NCBI GenBank assembly: GCA_963828415.1
Contig: CAWHEI010000003.1
Span: 310,001-374,000 of the forward strand
DNA: 64,000 bases
Reading direction: 5' to 3'
From: Sva-07 sp963828415
GTDB taxonomy: Bacteria > Actinomycetota > Acidimicrobiia > Acidimicrobiales > Ilumatobacteraceae
Shown here: one piece after another, positions 17,237-25,768 of the stretch
Position numbering within the stretch: position 1 is the stretch's first letter
Layout of the letters: each line of letters opens with the position of its first letter
Notes under the pieces: model-generated
What the model was told of the DNA's origin: nothing
Databases searched by the model: none
The model's input: the letters and a program-made list of their open reading frames with translations, nothing else
Made by a program: the position numbers and the translations under genes

Positions 17237-17986
17237 ATGGCCGACCTCCCCGCCAGCGTGTTCGTCGAGCGCCCAACCGTCGGACGCATCGTCACCCGCA
17301 CGCGTCCGGTCCGCCTCGGCGACGTCGACGCCCGGGCGCGGCTCCGCCTCGATTCGGTCGCCCGCTACTTGCAGGACATCGCCACGGATGACGCCTCCGA
17401 CGCCGAGCTCGACGACGCCTTCGGCTGGGTGGTGCGCCGCACGATGATCGAGGTCCGCCGGGCGGCCGGACTCGACGAGCAGTTGGAGTTGTCGACGTTC
17501 TGTGCCGGCACCGGGCGGAGTTGGGCCGAGCGGCGGACGTCGATCACGGGCGAACGCGGCGCGTCGATCGAAGCGGTCAGCCTCTGGATACGCATCGATT
17601 CGACGTCGGGCCGCCCGACCGCACTCGGCGACGACTTCGTGGCGGCCTACGGGGCGACCACCGCTGGGCGGCGAGTGTCGTCTCGACTCCAGCTCGCGGA
17701 TCCGCCCGACGGTGCGCATCGTCGGCCGTGGGCGCTACGCCGCGTCGACATCGACCCGCTCGGCCACGTCAACAACGCTGCGCAATGGGCGATCGTCGAG
17801 GAGAGCCTCCCGGCGGACGGCTCGCGCCGAGGCGTCGCCGAGGTCGAGCACCGCGCCGCAGTCGACCCACCATCGGACGCCCCACTCGATCTCGTGACCG
17901 ACAGCGACGCGATCGGCGTCCGCTCGTCGTGGCTGGCCGCCGGCGACGCGGTGCTCACCGCTGCTCGATGGACGCCCGCGTCATGA
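17237..17986 (+). CDS. Acyl-ACP thioesterase family protein
   Basis: 249 aa, double hot-dog arrangement. The first half contains RPVRLGDVDARARLRLDSVARYLQDIATDD and the strand VRRTMIEVRRAAG. The second repeats the pattern with ALRRVDIDPLGHVNNAAQWAIVEE, where DxxGHVNN carries the catalytic Asn/His region of the FatA-like (PF01643) family. It probably releases fatty acids from acyl-ACP. It is divergent from the dimethylformamidase-like gene and overlaps the next gene by ATGA. Confidence 0.85.
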   Translation: MADLPASVFVERPTVGRIVTRTRPVRLGDVDARARLRLDSVARYLQDIATDDASDAELDDAFGWVVRRTMIEVRRAAGLDEQLELSTFCAGTGRSWAERRTSITGERGASIEAVSLWIRIDSTSGRPTALGDDFVAAYGATTAGRRVSSRLQLADPPDGAHRRPWALRRVDIDPLGHVNNAAQWAIVEESLPADGSRRGVAEVEHRAAVDPPSDAPLDLVTDSDAIGVRSSWLAAGDAVLTAARWTPAS

Positions 17987-18663
17987 CGAGCGGCAACGGA
18001 GCGATCTGCCTGCAGGGCGGCCGCGAGTTGACGCCGCCGTGCGACGCCATGGACCGTCTCGTCCTCGAGCGCTGCTCGGGCACCGTTGTCGTGCTCGCCG
18101 GGGCGGCTCGACCGGGCAGCGACTACGCCGGCGCCTCGGCGCGCACCGTCGCTCACTACCGCCGGCTGGGCGTCGACGTCGAGGTGGTTCCCGATCCCCG
18201 AGACGATCACGCCGGAGCCCTCGCCGTGCTCGAGGACAGCGCCGGGCTCATCGTGCTGCCCGGCGGATCGCCCGGTGGGCTCCTCGACGTGCTCACCGCC
18301 AGCTCGAGCGGCCACCCAACGATCGCGGAACGACTGCTCGAGCTGTGGTCGACAGGGACGGCGATCTCGGGCGCCTCCGCCGGAGCGATGGTGTTGTGTG
18401 CGCAGACGGCGACACCCGATCGCTCGGTAGGGCTCGCGGCCGGACTCGACGTCGTGCCCGGGGTTGCGATCCCACACTGGTCACCAGGGTCGGAACGCCG
18501 ATGGTCACTCCCGGACACCGTGCTGTGGGGGCTACCCGAGTGCGGCGGCGTCCTGATCGACGGCGCCTCGATGATCGGGGTCGGCGATGGCCAGGCGTCC
18601 GTTCGCATCGACGGCGCGTGGCGAGCGATCGCCCGCCGGGCCCCAGAACCGATCGCCCGCTGA
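17983..18663 (+). CDS. Peptidase S51 (cyanophycinase/dipeptidase E)-like protein
   Basis: 226 aa, translationally coupled (ATGA) to the thioesterase gene. The class-I-glutamine-amidotransferase-like fold is indicated by VVVLAGAARPGSDY, IVLPGGSPGGLLD and the nucleophile elbow SGASAGAMVLC, in which the Ser is the expected S51 nucleophile. IPHWSPGSER supplies a His. Family members are dipeptidase E or cyanophycinase, but no cyanophycin synthetase is seen nearby, so the substrate is open. Confidence 0.85.
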   Translation: MTSGNGAICLQGGRELTPPCDAMDRLVLERCSGTVVVLAGAARPGSDYAGASARTVAHYRRLGVDVEVVPDPRDDHAGALAVLEDSAGLIVLPGGSPGGLLDVLTASSSGHPTIAERLLELWSTGTAISGASAGAMVLCAQTATPDRSVGLAAGLDVVPGVAIPHWSPGSERRWSLPDTVLWGLPECGGVLIDGASMIGVGDGQASVRIDGAWRAIARRAPEPIAR

Positions 18664-18694
18664 CAACGCCGCCGACGTCCGCGAGACTCTGCCC

Positions 18695-19093
18695 ATGACC
18701 GCGACGAACATCAACGTGCACCCGATCCACCTCGGCCTCGGCGCCACCGCCGAGATCGAGCCCGAGTTCACCGGTGGCATGGAGTGGTACGGCGGCTACT
18801 CCGCCCGCCACGCCGCCGACGGTGCCGAAGGTCGGCTGGTGACGATGCACACGTTCACCGAGTCGTGGGACGTGTGGGAGATGCACCCGGTCGGCGCCGA
18901 GGTCGTGCTCTGCACCGATGGCGCGATCACGCTGCATCAGGAGCACGCCGACGGCTCGACCGCAACCGTGACGCTCGGCGCCGGCGAGTACGCCGTCAAT
19001 CCGCCCGGCACGTGGCACACCGCCGACGTCGACGCGGTGGCGACCGCGCTGTTCATCACCGCCGGCGAAGGCACCGACCACCGCCCCCGTTGA
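18695..19093 (+). CDS. Cupin-domain protein
   Basis: 132 aa single-domain cupin. Metal-binding motif 1 is replaced by a WDVWEMHPVGAEVVLCTDG segment, and motif 2 is recognisable as GEYAVNPPGTWHTAD. Function unknown; small cupins of this type often act as sugar isomerases or ligand sensors. Start 31 nt after the S51 peptidase, so probably the third gene of that operon. The MITE-like element begins immediately after the stop. Confidence 0.82.
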   Translation: MTATNINVHPIHLGLGATAEIEPEFTGGMEWYGGYSARHAADGAEGRLVTMHTFTESWDVWEMHPVGAEVVLCTDGAITLHQEHADGSTATVTLGAGEYAVNPPGTWHTADVDAVATALFITAGEGTDHRPR

Positions 19094-19094
19094 G

Positions 19095-19331
19095 ACGTAC
19101 ACGACGTGCCTGGGGCGTCAGCGGATCGGGCGCCAGGTGCTGCGTTGGGAAGTCGGTGTTGACGATGAGCGAAACCGCCGTATCCGGTCGGTTGGCTCAT
19201 CGGTGGGAAGTTCTCGGCGGTTGTGATGAGCGAAACCGCCGTATCCGGTCGGTTGGCTCATCGGTGGGAGATGCAGGTCGCGACAGGCCAGCGGTAGCCA
19301 ATCCGCTGACGTGCCTGGCACGTCGTGTACG
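19095..19331. mobile_element. MITE-like composite element (copy 1)
   Basis: About 237 bp bounded by inverted ends of about 34 bp: CGTACACGACGTGCC at the left and GGCACGTCGTGTACG at the right, each continuing inward into GTCAGCGGAT/ATCCGCTGAC. Inside are two tandem 61-bp units starting at 19164 and 19225 with GATGAGC/GCTCATC hairpins and an AAACCGCCGTATCCGGTC loop. The interior is homologous to the element at 53527-53704 (shared GGCGCCAGGTGCTG and GCCAGCGGTA blocks). No coding capacity and no transposase were found, so it is presumed non-autonomous. It lies directly after a stop codon and just before the sulfatase promoter. Confidence 0.82.
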
Positions 19332-19352
19332 ACGGTGTCCTACGCTCGCACG

Positions 19353-21023
19353 ATGGACCGCTCGCACGACCCCAGCCGCCCGCAGAACGTCGTGGTCATC
19401 CTGCTCGACTCGTTGAACCGGCACATGCTCGGTTCCTACGGCGGCACCGAGTTCTCCACTCCGAACCTGGATCGGTTCGCGCTGCGGGCGTCGCAGTTCA
19501 CCGGCCACGTCACCGGATCGTTGCCGTGCATGCCGGCCCGCCACGACATCCTCGTCGGATCGCTCGACTTCCTGTGGAAGCCGTGGGGGTCGATCGAGCT
19601 GTGGGAGGAGTCGATCACCGCGGCACTCCGCCGTGCGGATGTCACCACGATGCTCGTGTCGGATCATCCGCACCTCTTCGAGACCGGCGGCGAGAACTAC
19701 CACGTCGACTTCTCCGCGTGGGACTACCTGCGCGGCCACGAGGGCGACCCGTGGAAGACGTACATCGACCCCAGCGCCCATGGCGCCCCGACGATCGAAC
19801 CGGGCGAACGACCGCTGATCTCCAATGCCGCCGACGGCGGCTGGTACCTCCGCGACCAGATGGGCATCGCCGACCGCTCGTTCGGGCGTCGCCACTACGA
19901 CGACAGCCGCACCTGGTACCGCACCGAGGAGGACTTCCCCGGGCCGCGCACGATGGCCTCCGCGGCGTCGTGGTTGCGCCACGCGTCGCAGTTCCACGAC
20001 CGTTGGATGCTGTTCGTCGACGAGTTCGATCCGCACGAACCGTTCGACACGCCCGAGCCGTGGGCGTCGATGTACGACGACGATCCGCTGACGCCGGACG
20101 AACTGGAGTCGGGACGCCTCGTGTGGCCGCCGTACGTCGTCGGTGGGACGTCGACGGGAAAGCTCACCGAACGTCAGGCCCGCCAGATCCGCAACAACTA
20201 CGGCGCCAAACTCTCGATGATCGACCATCACTTCGGCACGATCCTCGACGAACTCGACGCCCAGGACCTGTGGGAGGACACCGCAGTGATCGTGTGCACC
20301 GACCACGGCCACTACCTGGGCGACCGACGATCGACGGGCGAGTCCGGCAGCGACGACCGCCCCGACATCTGGGGCAAGCCTGCGATTCCACAGTTCGAGC
20401 CGCTCGGCCACACCCCGCTGATGATCCACTGGCCGGGCGCGCAGCGACGTGAGATCGGTGCGCTGAGCACCAACGTCGACATCCACGCCACGATCGCCGA
20501 CGCATTCGGCGTCGAGGCCGAACATCGCACCCACGGTCGATCGCTCGTGCCGCTCTTGACCGGCGAGGCGGAATCGGTGCGCGACTGGGCGATCGGTGGC
20601 GTGTACGGCAACTGGGTCCAGGTCACCGACGGTCGGCGCAAGTACGCACGAGCTCCTGTCGACGCCAACCTGCCGCTGTCGATGTGGTCGAACCGATGGT
20701 CGACGATGCCGATCGGTCGCGGGCTCGAGCAGTTCCGCATCTTCCCCAATCCCGACCGTCGGGCGACACTCGACTACATGCCGGGCTCGGACGTCCCGGT
20801 GATCCGCCAGCCGTTCGAAGCCGGCGACCCGCTCCCCTTCTGGGCCGGCGGGGCTCGCAATGTCGGTCGCCATCATCTCTACGACGTCAGCGTCGACCCC
20901 GACGAAACCGAGAACCGCCGCGACGAGACGAGTTTCGAGGGCGAGATGATCGACCTGCTGCGCACCGCACTCGTCGAGGTCGACGCACCCGACGAGCAAC
21001 TGGCCCGACTCGGCATCGCCTGA
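19353..21023 (+). CDS. Sulfatase (alkaline phosphatase superfamily)
   Basis: 556 aa. The N-terminal metal site VVVILLDSLNRHMLG, the formylglycine motif C-x-P-x-R (Cys59 in LPCMPARHD) and the later IVCTDHGHYLGDR metal site define a type I sulfatase. Cys59 must be converted to formylglycine by another protein; no converting enzyme is in the window. No signal peptide is visible, so it is probably cytoplasmic. A TACGCT box at 19341-19346 is 6 nt before the ATG. The promoter abuts, and may partly derive from, the MITE-like element end. Confidence 0.92.
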   Translation: MDRSHDPSRPQNVVVILLDSLNRHMLGSYGGTEFSTPNLDRFALRASQFTGHVTGSLPCMPARHDILVGSLDFLWKPWGSIELWEESITAALRRADVTTMLVSDHPHLFETGGENYHVDFSAWDYLRGHEGDPWKTYIDPSAHGAPTIEPGERPLISNAADGGWYLRDQMGIADRSFGRRHYDDSRTWYRTEEDFPGPRTMASAASWLRHASQFHDRWMLFVDEFDPHEPFDTPEPWASMYDDDPLTPDELESGRLVWPPYVVGGTSTGKLTERQARQIRNNYGAKLSMIDHHFGTILDELDAQDLWEDTAVIVCTDHGHYLGDRRSTGESGSDDRPDIWGKPAIPQFEPLGHTPLMIHWPGAQRREIGALSTNVDIHATIADAFGVEAEHRTHGRSLVPLLTGEAESVRDWAIGGVYGNWVQVTDGRRKYARAPVDANLPLSMWSNRWSTMPIGRGLEQFRIFPNPDRRATLDYMPGSDVPVIRQPFEAGDPLPFWAGGARNVGRHHLYDVSVDPDETENRRDETSFEGEMIDLLRTALVEVDAPDEQLARLGIA

Positions 21024-21155
21024 GCCACCACGCCGGATCCGGGCACGACACGCGCTCCTGGGCATCGAGTGCGCTCTCCTGCCTTTTCGGGGCGGGTCCG
21101 GAACGACAAGGTCACGGGGTCGAGGGCGCTGGACTGGATTAGTGTCGACGTCACC

Positions 21156-23222
21156 ATGGGGCCGCGTGCGCAGACGACCGTCGTCAACGTCACCCTGCAG
21201 GGTGACGAGTGGGACTACGACGAGGTCGTCACGCTGGCCGGACGCCGCTTCCGTCTGGTTCGGATCGGCACGAGCGGTGACGCACGAGCCGCTGAGACCA
21301 ACGTGGGTCGCTGGGCGCACGAGGCCGACGCCATCGCACTGAGTGGCGTGCGCGAAGCCCGCGCGGCCGGACACGGCACGGCGCGCGCACAGGACCTGGA
21401 TCGGATCAAGGCGACGACGACCTCCATCCCCGTCCGTGACGACACGCTGCTTGCGGACATCTTCCAGGAGTGGGCGATCCGCCGTGTCGAGGCCGAGATG
21501 CCGGGCTATTTCATCAACGCCCGCGTCGTCGTGGTCGGCGGCACCACGCGAGAACGAACGGTCGCGGTGCTCCGTGAGTTCACCGACAACATCATCTTCG
21601 ACGAGGCCGGCCACGACCTCGTCCTCCCCGGCCAGGCCAAGACCAACCCGGTGACCGCGACCACCGCTGGGATCGGTGAGTTCGCGTGGCGCCAGGTGCC
21701 CGACTTCATCAAGGATCAGGTCGCCGGACCGGTCGGCTGGGTGAGTGGCAAGGTCGCCCACGCGGCGGCAGCCGACGCCGACGTCATCATCGGCTCGTTC
21801 TCCGAGCTGATGCGGTTCGGCCTCCCCAACCTCGCGGGCAAGGCAGTGATCACCAGCGCTGTCTCCGAAGAACGTCTGACCACACTGAGCGATCTCGGTG
21901 CCGACCTGGTGGTCGACGTCACGCCGCAGCCGTTCGAGTTCATGATCGTGCCGGCGATGTACGAGGCGATGGTCGCCGCGACCCTGCCGACCGGCGCCGA
22001 ACTCACGACCGACACCCTCGTCCAGTTCCTGCAGGAAGCCGAACTCGAACCGCGATTGCTGTGGCCCCACGGCCGCCGACGCAAGAGTCGCTTCGCGTTC
22101 GTCATCCATCCGTTGTCGACCGAGTACTTCAAGAACGTCGAACCACTCGGCATGATCACGAACATCCCCGGCATGACCGGCGTGGTCGAGAAATCGATGG
22201 CGTACATCCCGCCGTTCGTCTACAGCCACGTCACCGGGATCGTGTCGGAGACCGGCGACGAGGCCGAGGGCTGGCTGATCACGGTGGGCGGAACCCCGAA
22301 GGAGATGCTCGCCCACCCACCCGAGTTCACGTACTCGCGCCTGCTCGCAGCGGCGGAATTGTCGCGGCGGCTCGGTGCGCAGATCATGGGGCTCGGTGCG
22401 TTCACGAAAGTGGTCGGCGACGCCGGTGTGACCGTCGCGAAACAGGCGTCGCTTCCCGTCACCACCGGCAACAGCTACAGCGCGTCGGGTGCGCTCTGGG
22501 CGGCATCCGAAGCGGTGCGACGGCTCGGGATCGCCGAGGTCGACGACGACGGCACGATCCGTGGCAAGGCGATGGTCGTCGGTGCCTCCGGTGCGATCGG
22601 CTCGGCCTGCGCCAGGCTCCTGGCACTCGCCTCGGACGAGTTGTGGCTCGTGTCACCCGAGACCGCAAAACTGCTGCAGATCAAGCAGGACATCGAGCGC
22701 GACAATCCACGCGCGGTGGTGCACGTTGCCACCAACCCGGCAGCGGCGATCGCCGACATGGACGTGATCGTCACTGCGACGTCGGCGGCGGGACACAAGG
22801 TGCTCGACATCATGCGGGTCAAGCCGGGCTGCGTCATCACCGACGTGGCCCGCCCGCTCGACATGTCCGCGGAAGACGTCGCCAAGCGTCCCGACGTCCT
22901 GATCATCGAGTCGGGTGAGGTCGAGTTGCCCGGCGAGGTACGGATGAAGAGCATCGGCCTGCCGGACAACACCGTCTATGCGTGCCTCGCCGAGACGATC
23001 GTGCTCGCACTCGAGGGCCGCTACGAGAACTTCACGGTCGGGCGCAGCATCAGCTGGCCGAAGGTCAAGGAGATCTACCGCCTCGGGCTCAGACACGGAA
23101 TGAAGCTGGCCACGATCTCCGGAATCAACGGCCCGTACACCGACGACGACTTCGACCGGGTTCGCGAGGCGGCGCTCGCCGCGCGTTCGTCAGCCGCAGC
23201 CATCTCCGAGGAGCAACCATGA
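21156..23222 (+). CDS. Large oxidoreductase with acyl-ACP-reductase (AAR)-like C-terminal half
   Basis: 688 aa. Residues 1 to about 300 are a domain I do not recognise, with a Rossmann-like strand (ARVVVVGGTTRERTVAVLREF). From about residue 310 the protein resembles cyanobacterial long-chain acyl-ACP reductase: FAFVIHPLSTEYFKNVEPLG, LGAFTKVVGDAGV, VTTGNSYSASGALWAA, nucleotide loop VVGASGAIGSACARLL, and VYACLAETIVLALEGRYENF. By my recollection of AAR, the active-site Cys in the TTGN...C segment is a Leu here, so acyl-thioester chemistry is doubtful. The gene overlaps an SDR gene by ATGA, so the two probably act together, perhaps in lipid aldehyde or alcohol metabolism. Confidence 0.72.
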   Translation: MGPRAQTTVVNVTLQGDEWDYDEVVTLAGRRFRLVRIGTSGDARAAETNVGRWAHEADAIALSGVREARAAGHGTARAQDLDRIKATTTSIPVRDDTLLADIFQEWAIRRVEAEMPGYFINARVVVVGGTTRERTVAVLREFTDNIIFDEAGHDLVLPGQAKTNPVTATTAGIGEFAWRQVPDFIKDQVAGPVGWVSGKVAHAAAADADVIIGSFSELMRFGLPNLAGKAVITSAVSEERLTTLSDLGADLVVDVTPQPFEFMIVPAMYEAMVAATLPTGAELTTDTLVQFLQEAELEPRLLWPHGRRRKSRFAFVIHPLSTEYFKNVEPLGMITNIPGMTGVVEKSMAYIPPFVYSHVTGIVSETGDEAEGWLITVGGTPKEMLAHPPEFTYSRLLAAAELSRRLGAQIMGLGAFTKVVGDAGVTVAKQASLPVTTGNSYSASGALWAASEAVRRLGIAEVDDDGTIRGKAMVVGASGAIGSACARLLALASDELWLVSPETAKLLQIKQDIERDNPRAVVHVATNPAAAIADMDVIVTATSAAGHKVLDIMRVKPGCVITDVARPLDMSAEDVAKRPDVLIIESGEVELPGEVRMKSIGLPDNTVYACLAETIVLALEGRYENFTVGRSISWPKVKEIYRLGLRHGMKLATISGINGPYTDDDFDRVREAALAARSSAAAISEEQP

Positions 23223-24064
23223 AGTCGGTCGCAGGAAAGAACGTGCTCATCACGGGAGCCGCGAAGGGGATGGGTCGACTCTTCGCCGAGCATGCCATCG
23301 CCGACGGCGCGGCCGCCGTGGTGCTGCTCGACGTCGACGAAGCGGCGCTCAACGCCACGCTCGACGACCTCACCGAGCCCGCCGCCGGAGCGAGCGAGTT
23401 GAGCGGTTACATCGTCGACGTCAGCGATGCCGGAGAAGTGGCGGACACCGCCGCCGCCGTCCTCGACGAGGTCGGCCGCATCGACGTGCTGGTGAACAAC
23501 GCCGGCGTCGTTCGAGGCAACCACTACTTCTGGGAGACCGACCTCGAGCGCGACGCCAAGTTCACGATCGACGTCAACACGCTCGCTCCGATGTACGTGG
23601 CCCACGCGTTCCTGCCAGCGATGATCGCTGCCCCGGGCGAGTGCCGAATGCTCAATCTCGCGTCGGCGGCAGGGTTCACTCCCAACCCGCGCATGGCGGT
23701 GTACGCCGCCTCGAAGTGGGCAGTGATCGGGTGGTCGGACTCCGTGCGCCTCGAACTCAAGCAGGCCGGCCACGACCACGTGAAGGTCACGACGGTGTGT
23801 CCGTACTACACCCGCACCGGCATGTTCGACGGGGCGTCATCGGCGCCACTCCTGCCGATTCTCGATCCCGCCGACGTGGTCGACGAAGCGTGGAAAGCGA
23901 TGCTCGCCGGACGGTCGTTCGTCGTGCTTCCCCGGACCGTGATGCTCAGTGAGATGCTCAAGGGTGTGGTGCCGATCGACGTACGCGACTTCATCGCCGA
24001 CCGCGTGATCGGCGTGTATCACACGATGGACGACTTCACGGGCCGCATCGAACCCGACGCCTGA
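23219..24064 (+). CDS. Short-chain dehydrogenase/reductase
   Basis: 281 aa, coupled (ATGA) to the AAR-like gene. Classical SDR: NVLITGAAKGMGR cofactor loop, a NNAG motif in DVLVNNAGVV, catalytic Ser in NLASAAGF and YAASKWA. VCPYYTRTGMF and a long C-terminal tail with a hydrophobic segment are reminiscent of the membrane-associated RDH10/17-beta-HSD11-like group acting on retinoid, steroid or lipid alcohols. The exact substrate is unknown. The gene ends 32 nt before a perfect palindrome. Confidence 0.88.
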   Translation: MKSVAGKNVLITGAAKGMGRLFAEHAIADGAAAVVLLDVDEAALNATLDDLTEPAAGASELSGYIVDVSDAGEVADTAAAVLDEVGRIDVLVNNAGVVRGNHYFWETDLERDAKFTIDVNTLAPMYVAHAFLPAMIAAPGECRMLNLASAAGFTPNPRMAVYAASKWAVIGWSDSVRLELKQAGHDHVKVTTVCPYYTRTGMFDGASSAPLLPILDPADVVDEAWKAMLAGRSFVVLPRTVMLSEMLKGVVPIDVRDFIADRVIGVYHTMDDFTGRIEPDA

Positions 24065-24096
24065 GGCGGGCCGACCGTCAGCGCCCCGGACGCGAG

Positions 24097-24139
24097 GAAG
24101 CCGCAACATCTGGTGTCTGGCACCAGATGTTGCGGCTTC
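24097..24139. terminator. Perfect palindrome with GGTG-TCTGG-CACC core
   Basis: 19-bp perfect arms enclose the 5-nt loop TCTGG; the core is TGGTGTCTGGCACCA and the outer arms end GAAGCCG/CGGCTTC. It lies between convergent genes (SDR and multicopper oxidase), so it can act as a bidirectional terminator. Cores of the same design occur at 38445-38481 and 45441-45477. Confidence 0.75.
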
Positions 24140-24151
24140 GATCGGGAGAAC

Positions 24152-25648
24152 TCAGCCGTCGGCCGTGGTGTCCTCGGTGACGGGTTCCTCAGTGGCGTCC
24201 TCGGCCGGCGTTCCCTCGGGATCGGCGACCACGAGGGCGGTGACCATGCCGAACATGCCGGTGTCACGCTCGACGTGGGTGAGGATGTGGCAGTGCCACA
24301 CCCACACACCGGGCGAGGTGGCTTGGAAGATCACCGAGTATCGCTCGCCGGGAGCGACGTTGATCGTGTCGGCCCAGTACGGGTAGTCGAGCGGGATGCC
24401 GTCCTTGGCGTACACCAACTGGTTGAACTGGTGCTGGTGCATCGGGTGCGCCGTGAGGCCTTCGTTGTAGTAGTCGGCGGCAACCCACTGGCCGGTCTCC
24501 AACACGAGCGGCTCCGTGCCGGGGAAGCTCTTGCCGTTCAGCGTGAGGCCGATCGTGCCGGCGTCGTTGAGCACCATCGGCAGCTCGACGTCGGGCTCGA
24601 AGTCCTCGGGGATCGTGATGCCGCTCACCGTCATGCCACGGGGATACGGGCGCTCGCCGATGCGGAAGGCGCCGAACATGCCGTTCACCACCGAGATCTG
24701 CGAGTGCAGGTGAGCGTGGTACATGCCGATCGACTGACCCTCGGCGACGAATTCGTAGGTGAAGGTCTCGCCGGTCTTGATCGGGTCCTGGGTGAACGGC
24801 GACACGCCGTCCTGATCGTTCGGCGTGTCGATGCCGTGCCAGTGGATGTCGGTGCCCATCGGCGTGTTGTTGGTCAGTTCGACCTGGACGTTGTCGCCGA
24901 CGTCGACGATGATCTGCGGACCGGGAACCTGACCGTTGTAGGCCCATGCTTCGACGATCTGGCCGGGGGCAACTTCCCAGTCGATGATCGACGCTTCCAT
25001 CCTGAACAGCTTCGTGCCGTCGGGGAGGATCTCCGGTTCGAGGATCTGGTTGCCCTTGCCCTCGGTCTCGGCCGGGAACTCGAGCATCGAGTTGACCATG
25101 ATCGCGTCCATTGCGTCAGGGTCGAAGTCGGGCGAGGTGTGGTCGTGGGTGCCACCGGCGGCGGCTTCACCGGTCGGCGCCGGCGTGTTGGTGATCGCCA
25201 GCGGAGCGATCATGCCCGATTCGGCGTGGCCCGCGACGCTGCAGTACAGCTCATAGGTCCCCACGTCGAGTGTGCCGAGCGCCAGCGTGGCGTTCTCGCC
25301 GGTGTTGAGCATCGGGGTCTCGGCGCCGGTCTCGCGCACGACGATGTTGTGCTGTTGGCTGCCGTTGTTGGTGACGAGCAGCGACACGTCGCCGGGCGCG
25401 GCCTCGAGGTCGCCTTCGATCTTGAACTCCGAGAGCGTGAGACCGAGCGTGGTCGAACCGCCAGCGGCTCCGTCGGCACCAGCGGCGCCGCCGTTGTCCT
25501 CGTCGCGCAGCAGCCCGATCAGACCGATCACGACCACGGTCGCGACCAGAGCGATCAGCAGACCTGCCATCGCGATGAAGACGAGCCCACCGCCACCTTC
25601 GTCACCGTCGGCCGCGGTGGGGGCAGTGGGATTTTCGGTACCGGTCAC
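24152..25648 (-). CDS. Membrane-anchored multicopper oxidase with N-terminal cupredoxin domain
   Basis: 498 aa from the GTG at 25648, which has a GGAG 6 nt upstream; a TTG at 25660 is the alternative. Residues about 22-47 form one membrane anchor. A small blue-copper domain follows, with HNIVV and YELYCSVAGHAESGM giving the His-Cys-His-Met ligands. The multicopper oxidase part has all four copper motifs: HWHGID, MYHAHLHSQ, HPMHQHQFN and HCHILTHVERDTGM. The added cupredoxin suggests an electron-donor module fused to an extracytoplasmic laccase- or nitrite-reductase-like enzyme; the substrate is not evident. Confidence 0.9.
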   Translation of the reverse strand: MTGTENPTAPTAADGDEGGGGLVFIAMAGLLIALVATVVVIGLIGLLRDEDNGGAAGADGAAGGSTTLGLTLSEFKIEGDLEAAPGDVSLLVTNNGSQQHNIVVRETGAETPMLNTGENATLALGTLDVGTYELYCSVAGHAESGMIAPLAITNTPAPTGEAAAGGTHDHTSPDFDPDAMDAIMVNSMLEFPAETEGKGNQILEPEILPDGTKLFRMEASIIDWEVAPGQIVEAWAYNGQVPGPQIIVDVGDNVQVELTNNTPMGTDIHWHGIDTPNDQDGVSPFTQDPIKTGETFTYEFVAEGQSIGMYHAHLHSQISVVNGMFGAFRIGERPYPRGMTVSGITIPEDFEPDVELPMVLNDAGTIGLTLNGKSFPGTEPLVLETGQWVAADYYNEGLTAHPMHQHQFNQLVYAKDGIPLDYPYWADTINVAPGERYSVIFQATSPGVWVWHCHILTHVERDTGMFGMVTALVVADPEGTPAEDATEEPVTEDTTADG

Positions 25649-25768
25649 GCATGACTCCAATCGTCGTGAGAAGTTGATGCGCAGCCTCGCAGCGCGCGGG
25701 GCCAGACCCTAGGGACTTTCGACTCTTTGGACCAAGATCGGGAACTCCACCCCCGATACGGTCGATGC

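Noticed and set aside
19197..22316. 1039-codon minus-strand ORF opposite the sulfatase and AAR-like genes
   Set aside because: Antisense shadow of two well-supported genes; Arg/His/Asp-rich with no motifs, as expected for the complement of high-GC coding DNA.
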